64,000 nt of DNA, from NCBI RefSeq assembly GCF_002188635.1, contig NZ_NINX01000035.1, positions 124,001-188,000 of the forward strand. The letters run 5' to 3'. The notes beneath the pieces are model-generated. The model was not told the DNA's origin. It did not search any database and was given only the letters and a program-made list of their open reading frames with translations. The stretch's first letter is position 1, and every line of letters starts with the position of its first letter. Shown piece after piece: positions 1 through 8,871 of the stretch. Source of the DNA: Pigmentiphaga sp. NML030171. Its GTDB lineage: Bacteria; Pseudomonadota; Gammaproteobacteria; Burkholderiales; Burkholderiaceae_B. Both the position numbers and the translations under genes were made by a program.

Positions 1-341
1 CCGCGGAACTGGAGATCGCCGTCAACCAGCATGCCCGCGGGCTGTCGCGCGAACAGTCGCTGCAACGGCTGGCCACCGGTTTCGGCAACGAAGACCTGGC
101 GGCGGTGGCGCGCCTGATCGTGCAGGTCGACCGGCATGGCGGAGCGGTCCAGGAACCCCTCAAGCAGTTTTCCGAACGCGTGCGCGAACAGCGGCGGATG
201 GAGTTGAAGGAGCGCGTCGGCAAGCTGACGGTCAAGATGACGGGCGTCATGGTGCTGACCTTGTTGCCCGCGCTCATCATCGTCACGGGCGGTGCGGGAT
301 TCCTGGCTGTCTTCCGCGGCCTGGCGAGGATGGGAGGCTGA
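1..341 (+). CDS. tadC: TadC-like type II secretion F-domain protein (3' end only)
   Basis: This is the last 112 or so codons of a gene that begins before the window; the open frame runs from base 3. The visible part has the shape of a T2SSF domain C-terminus: a charged amphipathic stretch (REQRRMELKERVGKLTVKM), then a hydrophobic helix near the end (about the last 30 residues, VMVLTLLPALIIVTGGAGF) and a short tail. TadC is an inner-membrane platform protein of the Flp/Tad pilus machine. The assignment rests on this fragment plus the tadD-like and tadG-like genes directly downstream. The stop TGA is followed one base later by the ATG of the next gene, so translation is probably coupled. It could instead be TadB; position just before tadD favours TadC. 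Confidence 0.8.
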   Translation, partial: AELEIAVNQHARGLSREQSLQRLATGFGNEDLAAVARLIVQVDRHGGAVQEPLKQFSERVREQRRMELKERVGKLTVKMTGVMVLTLLPALIIVTGGAGFLAVFRGLARMGG

Positions 342-342
342 G

Positions 343-1368
343 ATGACCGGGTCGATTCATTGCCCGGCGCGCATGGCCGGGTTGTTCGGGGTCTTGCTGC
401 TGGCGGCGGGATGCAGCTCCACCGCGCCCTCGGGCTACGGCGTATCGGCGCCCAAGTTCAACGACGAGGCCATGATGCGCCAGCAGGTCGCGAACGACGA
501 GCCGACGGCGGACAGTCGCGGCATGTATCTCTCGCTGATCCGGGAGATGCAAGGCAAGGGGCTCTATTTCGCGTCGCTGGCCCACATCGATGCGTTCGAG
601 CAGCGTCATGGCGCGGCACCCGACGTGGAACTGCTGCGTGCCCATGCGCTGCGTGAGGCCGGGCAGTCCGAGGAAAGCGCCGTGGTCTATCGCCGCCTGC
701 TCAAGACGGAAGTCGGCGCGGCGGCCGCACAGGGGCTGGGGCTGCTGGCGGGCGCGCGCGGCGATTATCCGGCCGCGGTGGTGTCGCTGCGCGAGGCGGC
801 GCGCCTCGATCCCACCAATGCGCTGATCGTCAGCGACCTTGGCTACGCCTTGCTGCGCAATGGCGAAACGTCCGCTGCCAGACTGCCCCTGGCACAGGCC
901 GCCGAACTCGCGCCGGAAAACTCCAGGATTCTCGCCAACCTGGCCTTGCTGCTGCTGGTATCGGGTGACGCCGGGCGGGCAGGGACCGTCATGGACAAGG
1001 CGGGCCTGTCGCCCGATGCGCGCGTGGCGGTGCGCAAGCTGGCCGACGATATCGCGCGCGGCGCTTCCCGGACATCCCGTCCGGCCGCGGTCGTGAAGGC
1101 GGATCCCGTCCCGGCCGCGGCGCCGGTGGCCAGTCCGTTCCCGGTCTCGTCCCTGGCACCCGAAATGTCCCGCGTACCCATGGCTCCTCCGCCCGAGCAG
1201 GCGCCGGCGGCACGCGGAGCGGCCGTGGTCAGGGCCGCAGCGCAGGAGTCCGCATCCATGGAGCCCGTGCGCGAGCCCCCGGTGCGGCCGGTTTCCGCGC
1301 CCATCCTGCAGCCGGTGCGCGCTCCCATGCAGTCCATGCTGGACCGGTTCAACTCGACCACCCCCTGA
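343..1368 (+). CDS. TadD-like TPR lipoprotein of the Flp pilus locus
   Basis: The protein has 341 residues. The start at 343 is chosen because it gives a lipoprotein signal with lipobox LAAGC (Cys24); an upstream in-frame start would overlap tadC and bury the signal. Residues about 85-215 form tetratricopeptide-like helical repeats, for example around LDPTNALIVSDLGYALL and LAPENSRILANLALLLL. The last 110 residues are rich in Pro, Ala and Val and probably disordered. In Tad systems a TPR lipoprotein (TadD) supports secretin and pilus assembly in the outer membrane or periplasm. The gene starts one base after tadC, so it belongs to the same operon. Family is well supported by position; the long low-complexity tail is unusual. 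Confidence 0.8.
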   Translation: MTGSIHCPARMAGLFGVLLLAAGCSSTAPSGYGVSAPKFNDEAMMRQQVANDEPTADSRGMYLSLIREMQGKGLYFASLAHIDAFEQRHGAAPDVELLRAHALREAGQSEESAVVYRRLLKTEVGAAAAQGLGLLAGARGDYPAAVVSLREAARLDPTNALIVSDLGYALLRNGETSAARLPLAQAAELAPENSRILANLALLLLVSGDAGRAGTVMDKAGLSPDARVAVRKLADDIARGASRTSRPAAVVKADPVPAAAPVASPFPVSSLAPEMSRVPMAPPPEQAPAARGAAVVRAAAQESASMEPVREPPVRPVSAPILQPVRAPMQSMLDRFNSTTP

Positions 1369-1434
1369 TGCCGGCATGCCGAGGCGACCGGATCTTCTTC
1401 AACGATGACGAATACAAGTGGAATCAAGGCGATC

Positions 1435-2175
1435 ATGAAATCTACCAGCCAATGCCCGCACGGACAGTCCGCTTCCCGGCATGTCAGCCGTTATCTGGTG
1501 CTGGCCGCGCTGCTGGCGGCCCCCCTGGCGCATGCGCAGAGCAACGCGCCGGTGACCGGTTCCATGCTGCAGGAGACGCCGGAGCAGCGGGCGCGCATGG
1601 AGCAGGCAGCGCGCCAGGCCCAGGCGGAAGAGCAGGCCCGGCGCGCGGCGGCCGCGCAACAACAAGCCGCGCAGGCACAACGCGAGGCGCAACTGCGCGC
1701 GGCCCCGCAGCAGGGGGCGGCGTCGACGCCGGCCGCGTCCCGGCCCGCTTCCTCGGTCGTGCGGCAGGTGCCGGGGCCGGGCCAGGCGCCGGCCGCCTCC
1801 GCCCAACCAGCGACCACGGCGCGCCCCCAGGCCGTGCAGTCTTCCGAGCAGCGCGTAACGACGGTGGTCACTCCGCAAGCGGCGGCGCCCGCCCAGCCTG
1901 TGGCAGCTGTCGCCGCGCCCGCTGCTGCTGCGCCCGCTGCCGTACCGCGATCGGAAGCAGCCGTGGCCACGGCATCCGCCGCGCCGCAGGGCAGGAGCCG
2001 GCCCAACGGCGATGTGACGAGCGAGGTGGTGCGCATGCAGGCCGAAGGACGCCAGGCAGGCCAGGCGCTGCCCATGCTGGGCGCGACCGCGTCGCCCAGC
2101 TGGAAGCGCTACATCGACAGCTTCTCGCATCCCATCCCCCAGTTCTACGAGACGACCTCGCAGCCGAAGCAATAG
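1435..2175 (+). CDS. DUF3613 protein with signal peptide
   Basis: This 246-residue protein has an N-terminal export signal ending near AHAQ. A central stretch of about 110 residues is rich in Ala, Gln, Arg and Glu, first coiled-coil-like and then Pro/Ala-rich. A short conserved C-terminal segment contains GDVTSEVVRMQAEG and then WKRYIDSFSHPIPQFYE, the hallmark of DUF3613. That family is found with Tad pilus loci in Burkholderiales; its function is unknown. The ATG at 1435 has AAGG five bases upstream, while the in-frame ATG at 1405 has no ribosome site, so 1435 is preferred. The gene lies between the tadD-like and tadG-like genes with short gaps, which points to an envelope role in pilus assembly. 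Confidence 0.72.
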   Translation: MKSTSQCPHGQSASRHVSRYLVLAALLAAPLAHAQSNAPVTGSMLQETPEQRARMEQAARQAQAEEQARRAAAAQQQAAQAQREAQLRAAPQQGAASTPAASRPASSVVRQVPGPGQAPAASAQPATTARPQAVQSSEQRVTTVVTPQAAAPAQPVAAVAAPAAAAPAAVPRSEAAVATASAAPQGRSRPNGDVTSEVVRMQAEGRQAGQALPMLGATASPSWKRYIDSFSHPIPQFYETTSQPKQ

Positions 2176-2185
2176 GCAGGTTTTC

Positions 2186-4327
2186 ATGACACCGCATCGT
2201 CGTATCCCCTCGTCCGTTTTCCGGGCACCGCCGGCGCGCCAGCGGGGATCGGTGCTGATCGCGGCTGCGGCGGCGATGCTGGTATCGGTCACGCTGCTGG
2301 CTTCGGCGGACCTGGGCTATCTCTTCTACATGAAGCGGGAGCTCCAGAAGACCGCCGACCTGGCGGCTTTGGCCGGTGCCCAGCAACTGGAGCGGGACAG
2401 TTGCGTCGCCGCGAGCGCGGCCGCGCGCGGCAATGCCAACCTGAACCTGCAACGATTCGGGCTGTCGATGGGAACCTCGCCCGATCCGGTATGCGGGCGC
2501 TGGGATCCGAATCCGGATGCGGCCAAGAACACCGTGCAGGCCATGGAGCCTCCCTCCGAATCCTATAGCGGGACCGGCGGCAAGAAGTATTTCGGCACGC
2601 CCAAATCCTCGGTCGGCTTCAATGCGGTGAAGGTGGCCATTTCCCAGCAGGTCCCCCTGGTGTTGCCGTTCCTGGGCAATCGGTCGCTCTACGCCGAGGC
2701 CATCGCCGTCCAGGAAGCACCGATCGCATCCTTCTGGGTCGGCTCGAAACTCGCGACCACGAATTCCCAGACCGCCCCCTTGTGCGTGCTGCTCCGGGTC
2801 GTGGGCGCGAACCTTTGCGAAGACCTCAGCATCGGAACCTATGCCGGCCTGGCCGGCGTGAAGATCACGCCCAGCGGCTTGCTCAAGCAACTGGGCATCC
2901 CGGTGGGCGCGGACCTGAGCGTAGGCGAGTTGAACAGCCTGCTGGCCGCCCGCAAGGTCGAACTCGGGCAGTTGCTGAACGCCATCGTCAGCCTGGCGAA
3001 CCAGAACAGCCTGCTGGGCCTGAACGCTTCGCTGCTGAACGCGTTGACCGCCAAGCTGGGCATCGATACGCTGCTGGTCCAGCTGGGTTCGAACAGCGTC
3101 ACGAGCGGACTGTTCGCGCTGATCCAGGCGCCCAGCGCCGGTTCGGCGCTGAACGTGGACCTGGACGCGCTGGGGTTGTTGACCGCCGCGGTCGGCGTCG
3201 GCGTGTCCAATCATGCGGTAACCGTCAATCTGGGACTGCCGGCCGCCGTGAGTTCCGCCGTCGGACTCAAGACCAACGTGCGCGCCAGCATCATCGAACC
3301 GCCCTCGGTCGGCATAGGCGGCCTGGGTACCAAGGCCTACACGGCCCAGGTCCGCACCTTCGTCGACATCGCGACCGACGGCGGGCTGGTCGGCGGCCTG
3401 CTGGGGCTGCTCGGCACGCAGGTCAAGCTGCCCATCGTGCTCGACGTGGTCAGTTCGCAAGGCACGCTTACCGGCATGAGCTGCACGGCGCCGGCCAAGG
3501 CCACGATCAAGGTCGATTCGTCCATCGCCAAGCTGTGCATGGGCAAGATCAACGAATCCACGCTGTGGTCGACCCACGACGTCTGCGCGACCGGCCTGCA
3601 GGACGAGACCTTCGTCAAGCTGCTGGGCATCAACCTGCTGCACGGGCAGGTCAAGCCCGACATCCTGGCGCAGGATCCGGTCTACACCACCCTGGAAGTG
3701 GACCAGACCAAGACGGTGGGCCGGAACGAGCTGCCGCTGGGCGACACGGTGCAGGACCTGGTCAACCAGTTGCTGGCGCTGTTGCTGGCGCAGTCGTCCG
3801 CGGGCCAGGGCGCCCAGCTCGAAGCCTTCCCCGCCGACACGGCCACGCAGGTGGCGGACAAGTACCTGAACCAATACGGCTACACGCCCAGCGTGATCGA
3901 ACAGAAGCTGCTCGGGGACGGCATCACCTGGCCCCGTCCGTGCGGCCTCCTGGGCCTGGGGACCTGCGCCATGCCGACGCTCTGGCGCCAGACCGTCACG
4001 CCGCTGCTGGGGTCCTGCAACCAGGCCTGCATGCGGACCGAACTGATCAAGGCCTTGCAGACGAGCGCCAGCAACGGCTTGCTGGGCGGGCTGCTCAATG
4101 CCGTGGGCGATCTGTTGGGCAGTCTGCTGGGCGGTGGAGGCAGCGGCCAATCGCAGAACCTGCTGCAGGCCATCCTGAGTCCGCTGGTCGGCTTGCTCAA
4201 ACCCTTGCTGAACGAAGTGGGCAAGCTGCTGGCCAACCTGCTCGACGGGCTGGTCGGCATCAAGATCGGACAGACCGACGTGCATCTCATGTCATTGGAA
4301 TGCGACAACGTTCGACTCGTCTATTGA
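2186..4327 (+). CDS. tadG: TadG-like pilus assembly protein
   Basis: The protein has 713 residues. A single transmembrane helix lies at about residues 22-48, followed by the typical TadE/TadG start of the exported region: [21 protein letters not shown], i.e. the 'Flp pilus-assembly' motif in which putative pilin-like helices continue into an extracellular domain. The long periplasmic part is rich in Leu, Gly, Asn and Val in quasi-repeats such as [20 protein letters not shown], and carries scattered Cys pairs. No von Willebrand A motif was recognised, unlike classical TadG. It probably acts as a membrane-anchored minor pilin or assembly factor. It begins 10 bases after the DUF3613 gene and is followed after 38 bases by the sigma54 activator. 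Confidence 0.75.
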   Translation: MTPHRRIPSSVFRAPPARQRGSVLIAAAAAMLVSVTLLASADLGYLFYMKRELQKTADLAALAGAQQLERDSCVAASAAARGNANLNLQRFGLSMGTSPDPVCGRWDPNPDAAKNTVQAMEPPSESYSGTGGKKYFGTPKSSVGFNAVKVAISQQVPLVLPFLGNRSLYAEAIAVQEAPIASFWVGSKLATTNSQTAPLCVLLRVVGANLCEDLSIGTYAGLAGVKITPSGLLKQLGIPVGADLSVGELNSLLAARKVELGQLLNAIVSLANQNSLLGLNASLLNALTAKLGIDTLLVQLGSNSVTSGLFALIQAPSAGSALNVDLDALGLLTAAVGVGVSNHAVTVNLGLPAAVSSAVGLKTNVRASIIEPPSVGIGGLGTKAYTAQVRTFVDIATDGGLVGGLLGLLGTQVKLPIVLDVVSSQGTLTGMSCTAPAKATIKVDSSIAKLCMGKINESTLWSTHDVCATGLQDETFVKLLGINLLHGQVKPDILAQDPVYTTLEVDQTKTVGRNELPLGDTVQDLVNQLLALLLAQSSAGQGAQLEAFPADTATQVADKYLNQYGYTPSVIEQKLLGDGITWPRPCGLLGLGTCAMPTLWRQTVTPLLGSCNQACMRTELIKALQTSASNGLLGGLLNAVGDLLGSLLGGGGSGQSQNLLQAILSPLVGLLKPLLNEVGKLLANLLDGLVGIKIGQTDVHLMSLECDNVRLVY

Positions 4328-4365
4328 GCGCGAACGACAACGATGGAGGGAACGGGCGTATCGCC

Positions 4366-5724
4366 ATGAAGACACGACCTTCACAAGATGATCTCGACGT
4401 TTACGTCTGGGAAGGCAAATCGGATATTGCCGACCGTGTCGCACGGGCGCTGGCCAACTTCGACGTGGATGTGATACGGGCGGACAACATCGCCGTATCG
4501 CGCGACGTGACGAGTGTGCGCATGTCGGTCGCGATCATTTCGGTCACGGTCATCGACCGTCCGAGTTTCAGCGTCAGCGACTGGCAGGCCGGGCATGGCA
4601 TGCCGGTGGTGTGGGTGGCGGCCGAGGCCCGGAACTCCGACCCGCGCGTCTATCCGCCCGAGTACTCCAATGTCCTGACGGCGGATTTCACCGCCGCCGA
4701 ACTGCGCACGCTGGTCTTCAAGGTGGCTGGCGTGGTGCGGGAGCAGGGCGCCCGCGCCAAGGCGGCCGAGCCGCTCATCGCCACCTCCGCCTGCATGCGG
4801 GTCTTTCTGTCGGAGGTCGAGGCTTTCGCCGATTGTGATTCGACGGTGCTGATCCGGGGCGAGACCGGCGTGGGCAAGGAGCGCGTGGCGAGGCTGTTGC
4901 ACGAGGGGCATCGCCGCTACGGGAAGGGCCCGTTCGTGGCGGTCAACTGCGGCGCGATTCCCGACGGCCTGTTCGAATCGCACTTCTTCGGCCACGCCAA
5001 GGGGGCTTTCACCGGGGCGACCTTCGCGCACAAGGGATATTTCGAGCAGGCCCATGAAGGCACGTTGTTCCTGGACGAGATCGGCGATCTGCCGCTGTAT
5101 CAGCAGGTCAAGCTGCTGCGCGTCCTGGAGCAGAGCTGCGTGACCCGCCTGGGTTCGACTGCCGAGATTCCGGTGGATTTCCGTCTTGTGGCCGCGACCA
5201 ACCGCGACCTGCGCGAACTGGTGCGCCAGGAGCTGTTCCGGGCCGACCTGTACTACCGGCTGGCGGTGATCGAATTGCAGGTGCCGAACCTGGAAGAGCG
5301 TGGCGCGGTGGACAAGATCGCCATCTTCAAGGCCCTGCTGGGACAGATCCTGCCCGAGCAGGAGGACGAGGTGCCCGACTGGCTGGCGGCGCTCGTCACG
5401 CGCACGCGCTTCCCGGGAAACGTGCGGGAATTGCGCAACGTGGCAGAGCGGGTGGGCGTGATGGTCAGGCAGTTCCGGGCCTGGGACCGGGAACGCATCG
5501 GCCGCATCTTCGCGTCGCTGTCCGAAGGCGTCATCCCGGCCAACGAGCGCAGCCCGCAGGAGCTGGCCGAGCGCAACCGGATCATCGGCGCGCTGGATGC
5601 CCATGGCTGGCGGCGCCAGGATACCGCCAATTTCCTGGGAATCAGCCGCAAGGTGCTGTGGGAGAAGATGCGCAAGTACCAGATCGTCGGCCAGGATGCG
5701 GAAGTGGCGGGCGAACTGGACTGA
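4366..5724 (+). CDS. Sigma54-dependent activator with degenerate receiver domain
   Basis: This 452-residue activator has three parts. Residues 1-130 have a receiver-like alternation but lack the phospho-acceptor: where Asp is expected after strand 3 there is Ser59 (VAIIS), and the strand-5 Lys-Pro is Ala106-Asp107. Residues 140-370 are a complete AAA+ sigma54-interaction domain with Walker A GETGVGKE (165-172), the GAFTGA loop (213-218), Walker B TLFLDE (233-238) and arginine residues in FRADLYYRL. Residues 405-440 form a Fis-type helix-turn-helix. It probably drives RpoN promoters of the pilus locus or a linked gene. Start 4366 is the first ATG after tadG; the nearby GGAGGG is rather far upstream. 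No convincing -24/-12 promoter was found in the window. Confidence 0.88.
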   Translation: MKTRPSQDDLDVYVWEGKSDIADRVARALANFDVDVIRADNIAVSRDVTSVRMSVAIISVTVIDRPSFSVSDWQAGHGMPVVWVAAEARNSDPRVYPPEYSNVLTADFTAAELRTLVFKVAGVVREQGARAKAAEPLIATSACMRVFLSEVEAFADCDSTVLIRGETGVGKERVARLLHEGHRRYGKGPFVAVNCGAIPDGLFESHFFGHAKGAFTGATFAHKGYFEQAHEGTLFLDEIGDLPLYQQVKLLRVLEQSCVTRLGSTAEIPVDFRLVAATNRDLRELVRQELFRADLYYRLAVIELQVPNLEERGAVDKIAIFKALLGQILPEQEDEVPDWLAALVTRTRFPGNVRELRNVAERVGVMVRQFRAWDRERIGRIFASLSEGVIPANERSPQELAERNRIIGALDAHGWRRQDTANFLGISRKVLWEKMRKYQIVGQDAEVAGELD

Positions 5725-5845
5725 CTGAAGCGGCTTGGCGCCAAAAAAGACTCAATAAAGAGCCCACGGCGCCGTACTTTCATTAAAATCGGACACGCTT
5801 TGTTACGGCCAGGCCGACGAACTCGATATGACCAAGGAAGCTGGA

Positions 5846-6559
5846 ATGAAAATGAGGACATGCAGAATGTTCCGACAAGTGGGGATCGTACTGTCGCTTT
5901 CCATGGCATCCCTGGGCGTTTCCGCCCAGGTGGTCCAGAACACGACCGCCAAGCCAGGGACGCAGGCCGCGGCCCAGGCCGCGCCGGTCCGGCCCGTCGA
6001 CGCGGCCCAGTCGGCTTCCAACAACAGCACGATGGCGGAACTGCAGCAGCTCATACAGAACCGTACGCTGAACGAACTGCGCACCACCTACAACGGCAAC
6101 TACGGGGCCAGCCTGCTATTCAAGGCGGATGACCTGACCTATTACGTGGCGATGTTCCAGCAGAAGAACTTCTGGCGCGTGGTCAAGACCACGTCCGAGG
6201 CGCAGGCCGAGCAGACCTACAAGGCCTTTGTCGAGCAGACGGTGCAACTGGCCGACGTGGATATCCGCCGCATCAAGCTCGACGCCGAGCGCGCGGTGAC
6301 CGAAAAGCTGATCAGTGCCAACGAGACGCGCCTGAACGCGCTGCAGAACGACCTGACCATGCAGCGCCAGCAGGAGCAGCAGGTGGCGGCCCGCCAGGAG
6401 CAGGCCCGCCAGGAAGCCGCCGCGCTGGCCAACGAGCGGCAGGCCGCGCGCGAACAGCTCAACACCCTCCAGCGCCAGATCCGCATGCTGGAAGAGCAGC
6501 AGACCAAGCTCGACAGCGCCAACAGCGTGACGAGCCAGGACGGCCGGCGCGGCCGCTGA
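5846..6559 (+). CDS. DUF2968 family exported coiled-coil protein
   Basis: This 237-residue protein has a signal peptide ending near VSAQ. A globular region follows at about 60-130 (LRTTYNGNYGASLLF ... YYVAMFQQKNFWRVVKT). The C-terminal half is a long Gln/Glu/Ala/Arg-rich coiled coil. This layout fits DUF2968, a family of unknown function in Burkholderiales. Two starts are possible; 5846 is chosen because AAGGA lies eight bases upstream, inside the codons that would follow the alternative ATG at 5828. It is separated from the sigma54 activator by 121 bases of more A/T-rich sequence, so it may have its own promoter. A strong stem-loop terminator follows the stop. A periplasmic structural role is only a guess. 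Confidence 0.7.
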   Translation: MKMRTCRMFRQVGIVLSLSMASLGVSAQVVQNTTAKPGTQAAAQAAPVRPVDAAQSASNNSTMAELQQLIQNRTLNELRTTYNGNYGASLLFKADDLTYYVAMFQQKNFWRVVKTTSEAQAEQTYKAFVEQTVQLADVDIRRIKLDAERAVTEKLISANETRLNALQNDLTMQRQQEQQVAARQEQARQEAAALANERQAAREQLNTLQRQIRMLEEQQTKLDSANSVTSQDGRRGR

Positions 6560-6583
6560 GCCTCGATCGCCGCGCAGTGCCGG

Positions 6584-6608
6584 AACCGGGGCCCCAGGCC
6601 CCGGTTTT
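6584..6608. terminator. Shared terminator between convergent genes
   Basis: A perfect 10-bp stem AACCGGGGCC / GGCCCCGGTT with a 3-base loop (CCA) is followed by TTTT on the plus strand. On the minus strand the stem is bordered by AA, so it can stop transcription from both the DUF2968 gene and the convergent MFS gene, whose stop codon touches its right edge. Confidence 0.8.
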
Positions 6609-7819
6609 CATTTCGGAGCGCCAGGAACCAGCAAGGCTGCCAGCCCCAGCGCCGCGCCGGTCGCGCATATCGCCTGCCACTGGCCCAGGCTCCATGCCAG
6701 GCCGGCCAGTGCGGATCCGGCCGCGCCGCCAAGAAAGAACAGGCCGACGAACAGCGCGTTGATGCGGCTGCGCGCCGCGGGGTCGAGCAGGTTGACGGCG
6801 CGCCGTCCCAGTGTCTGGTCGCCGGTGACGCCGGCATCCAGGACGATGGCCGCCAGGCCCATCGCGATCCAGGACGCATGGCTGCCGTGCCCGGTGTTTC
6901 CGGCCCAGGCCGCCAGGGCAAAGGCGCCGATCATGCCGAGATGGGAGATCGCCGTTACCGGCCGCGTCCAGCCCCGGTCGCCGGCCCGGCCCACCCAGGG
7001 CGTGATGAAGGCGGCGGCCGCGCCCACCAGCGCGAACACGGCGATGCCGCGTTGTCCCACCGAGTAGGGCGGCTGCGCGAGGCGCAGCGCGACCGCGGTC
7101 CAGAACAGGCTGAAGGCCGCCATGCTGAGGGCAGCGCTGGCCGCGCGCCGGCGCAGGACCGGTTCGCGGCGCAGCAGCGATCCCAGCGACACGATCAGAT
7201 CGAGGTAGCGCGGACCGGGCGGCGGCAGCCGGTCGGGAATGCCGCGCACCAGCGCCCGGCCGAGCGCCAGCGAGGCCATGGCGCTGGCGGCATAGAACGC
7301 GCGCCAGCCCAGCGTGTCGGCCAGCAGGCTGGCCAGCGGACGGGAAAGCAGGATGCCGACCATCAGGCCGCCCATGATGTCGCCGATCACCCGCCCCCTG
7401 ATTTCGGGGCCCACCATGGCGGCGGCGATGGGCACCAGCACCTGGATGACGGAACTGGCCGCGCCCAGGACGAACAAGGCCGCCAGCAGCAGCGCGGCGA
7501 AGGGGCTGCACGCGGCGGTCGCCGCGGCCACTGCGGCGACCGCCAGCATCGCGAGCACCAGGCGGCGGTGCGGCGCCACGTCCGCCAAGGGCACGAGCAG
7601 GAATAGTCCGGCCGCATAACCCAGCAGCGTGGTCATGGCCATCAGGCCCGACGCCATCGGTGCCAGGCCCAGCGAGGCGCCCATGACGCCCACCAGTGTC
7701 TGCGGCGCGAAGAGATTGGTGACGAGGACGCCGGTGGCGGTGCCGAACAGCAGCACCGGGGGCCGGGTCGATAGAGACGCGCGAGGGGCCAGGGCCCCGG
7801 ATTTGCCGCAGGTGGTCAT
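6608..7819 (-). CDS. Major facilitator superfamily transporter (efflux type)
   Basis: This 403-residue membrane protein has about 12 hydrophobic helices. The loop after helix 2 has the MFS-like pattern PLADVAPHRRLV, and a second half begins near residue 205 after a basic linker (LLRREPVLRRRAASAA). The family is the YnfM/Bcr-like set of proton-driven exporters, but the substrate cannot be read from the sequence. The start at 7819 is chosen over the upstream in-frame ATG because GGAG lies about seven bases before it. The gene is divergent from a LysR regulator across 106 A/T-rich bases, the usual layout for a transporter controlled by that regulator. Confidence 0.82.
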   Translation of the reverse strand: MTTCGKSGALAPRASLSTRPPVLLFGTATGVLVTNLFAPQTLVGVMGASLGLAPMASGLMAMTTLLGYAAGLFLLVPLADVAPHRRLVLAMLAVAAVAAATAACSPFAALLLAALFVLGAASSVIQVLVPIAAAMVGPEIRGRVIGDIMGGLMVGILLSRPLASLLADTLGWRAFYAASAMASLALGRALVRGIPDRLPPPGPRYLDLIVSLGSLLRREPVLRRRAASAALSMAAFSLFWTAVALRLAQPPYSVGQRGIAVFALVGAAAAFITPWVGRAGDRGWTRPVTAISHLGMIGAFALAAWAGNTGHGSHASWIAMGLAAIVLDAGVTGDQTLGRRAVNLLDPAARSRINALFVGLFFLGGAAGSALAGLAWSLGQWQAICATGAALGLAALLVPGAPK

Positions 7820-7925
7820 GCAACGCTCCGTTTGATAAATTAATTGCATATCGAACGGAAACTTTATTTTTCTATCGCATGATCAAGCAATTCAATCCTT
7901 CGCATCATCATTATGCGCAGATGTC

Positions 7926-8837
7926 ATGAATATCCATGACCTGGAAGCTTTCGTGGCGGTGGTGGAGACCGGTTCCATCGTCGGCGCATCGGCCCGCCTG
8001 CACCTGACGCAGCCGGGCGTCACCCGCCGCGTGCAGAATCTGGAGGAGCGCCTGGGCGCGACCCTGCTGGACAGGCAGTCCAAGCCCCTGAAGCCGACGG
8101 CGGCGGGCCGCGAGGCCTACGAGCACGGACGGCGGGTGCTGCGCTCGCTGGATGATCTGAAGGCCGGGGTGTCGCCCCACGGGGAAGTGCAGGGCGAATT
8201 CCGGCTCGGCATCATGCCCTATTTGTCCGAAGCCGCGCTGATGCAGCCCTTCGATCGGCTGCGCACCGATTTCCCGGCGCTGACCCTGCGCGTGACCTCG
8301 GGCTGGTCGCCGCGCCTGGTGGAGCAGGTCGCGCGCAGCGAGCTGGATGCCGCCGCGGTGTGCCTGGCCGACGGCGTGCCGCCGCCCGAGACCCTGGTGT
8401 GCGACGACCTGGGCGCCCAGCGGGTGCTGCTGGTTGCCGCGCGTTCGCTGAAGGTGCCGCGCCGTCCGGATCTGGAACAGCTGTCCCGCTTCCCCTGGGT
8501 CATGAACGAGAACGGTTGCGGCTTCCGGGCCTTCATCCGCCATCGCTTCGAGGCGGAGCGGCTGCCTTTCCAGGTAGCGGTCGAAGCGCTGAGCGTGGAC
8601 CTGAGGATGTCGCTGGTGGCACGCGGCTTCGGCATCGGCATCGTGACGCCCGCCGCATTCGCGGGCGGCGCGTGGCGCGACGAGGTCCAGGTCATCGCGT
8701 CGCCCGATTTCCGTCCCTGCGTGCGCGCCTGGCTGTTGCACCGCGCGCCCGCGGGGCGGCTGGCGCGGCCCATCGCCGCGTTTCGGGAGGCGCTGGTCGA
8801 TGTGTTGAGGGAGCCGGACTCGTTGCGCGAGCCTTGA
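7926..8837 (+). CDS. LysR-family transcriptional regulator
   Basis: This 303-residue protein starts with the winged helix-turn-helix typical of the family (residues 1-60, with LEAFVAVVETGS and LTQPGVTRRVQNLEERLG). A two-lobed substrate-binding domain follows from about residue 90. It is divergent from the MFS gene and probably controls it; the intergenic space contains CGCAT-N7-ATGCG, a possible half of a LysR site. No clear Shine-Dalgarno sequence precedes the ATG, but the helix-turn-helix begins immediately after it, so the start is secure. The inducer is unknown. The stop codon lies inside a hairpin shared with the next, convergent, gene. Confidence 0.88.
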   Translation: MNIHDLEAFVAVVETGSIVGASARLHLTQPGVTRRVQNLEERLGATLLDRQSKPLKPTAAGREAYEHGRRVLRSLDDLKAGVSPHGEVQGEFRLGIMPYLSEAALMQPFDRLRTDFPALTLRVTSGWSPRLVEQVARSELDAAAVCLADGVPPPETLVCDDLGAQRVLLVAARSLKVPRRPDLEQLSRFPWVMNENGCGFRAFIRHRFEAERLPFQVAVEALSVDLRMSLVARGFGIGIVTPAAFAGGAWRDEVQVIASPDFRPCVRAWLLHRAPAGRLARPIAAFREALVDVLREPDSLREP

Positions 8838-8871
8838 CCGCTGGTGGGTAGCCGGCCAGCGGTCAGGGCTC
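8829..8871. terminator. Bidirectional hairpin overlapping two stop codons
   Basis: Arms at 8829-8844 and 8856-8871 pair at 15 of 16 positions with an 11-base loop. The stop of the plus-strand LysR gene (8835-8837) lies inside the left arm and the stop of the minus-strand transporter gene (8870-8872) at the edge of the right arm. There is no T-run, so termination may be weak; the hairpin may also protect both mRNA ends. Confidence 0.55.

Noticed and set aside
1868-4285. Long open frame on the minus strand opposite tadG
   Set aside because: It is a GC-rich shadow of the tadG frame, with low-complexity Gln/Gly/Arg content and no family resemblance.
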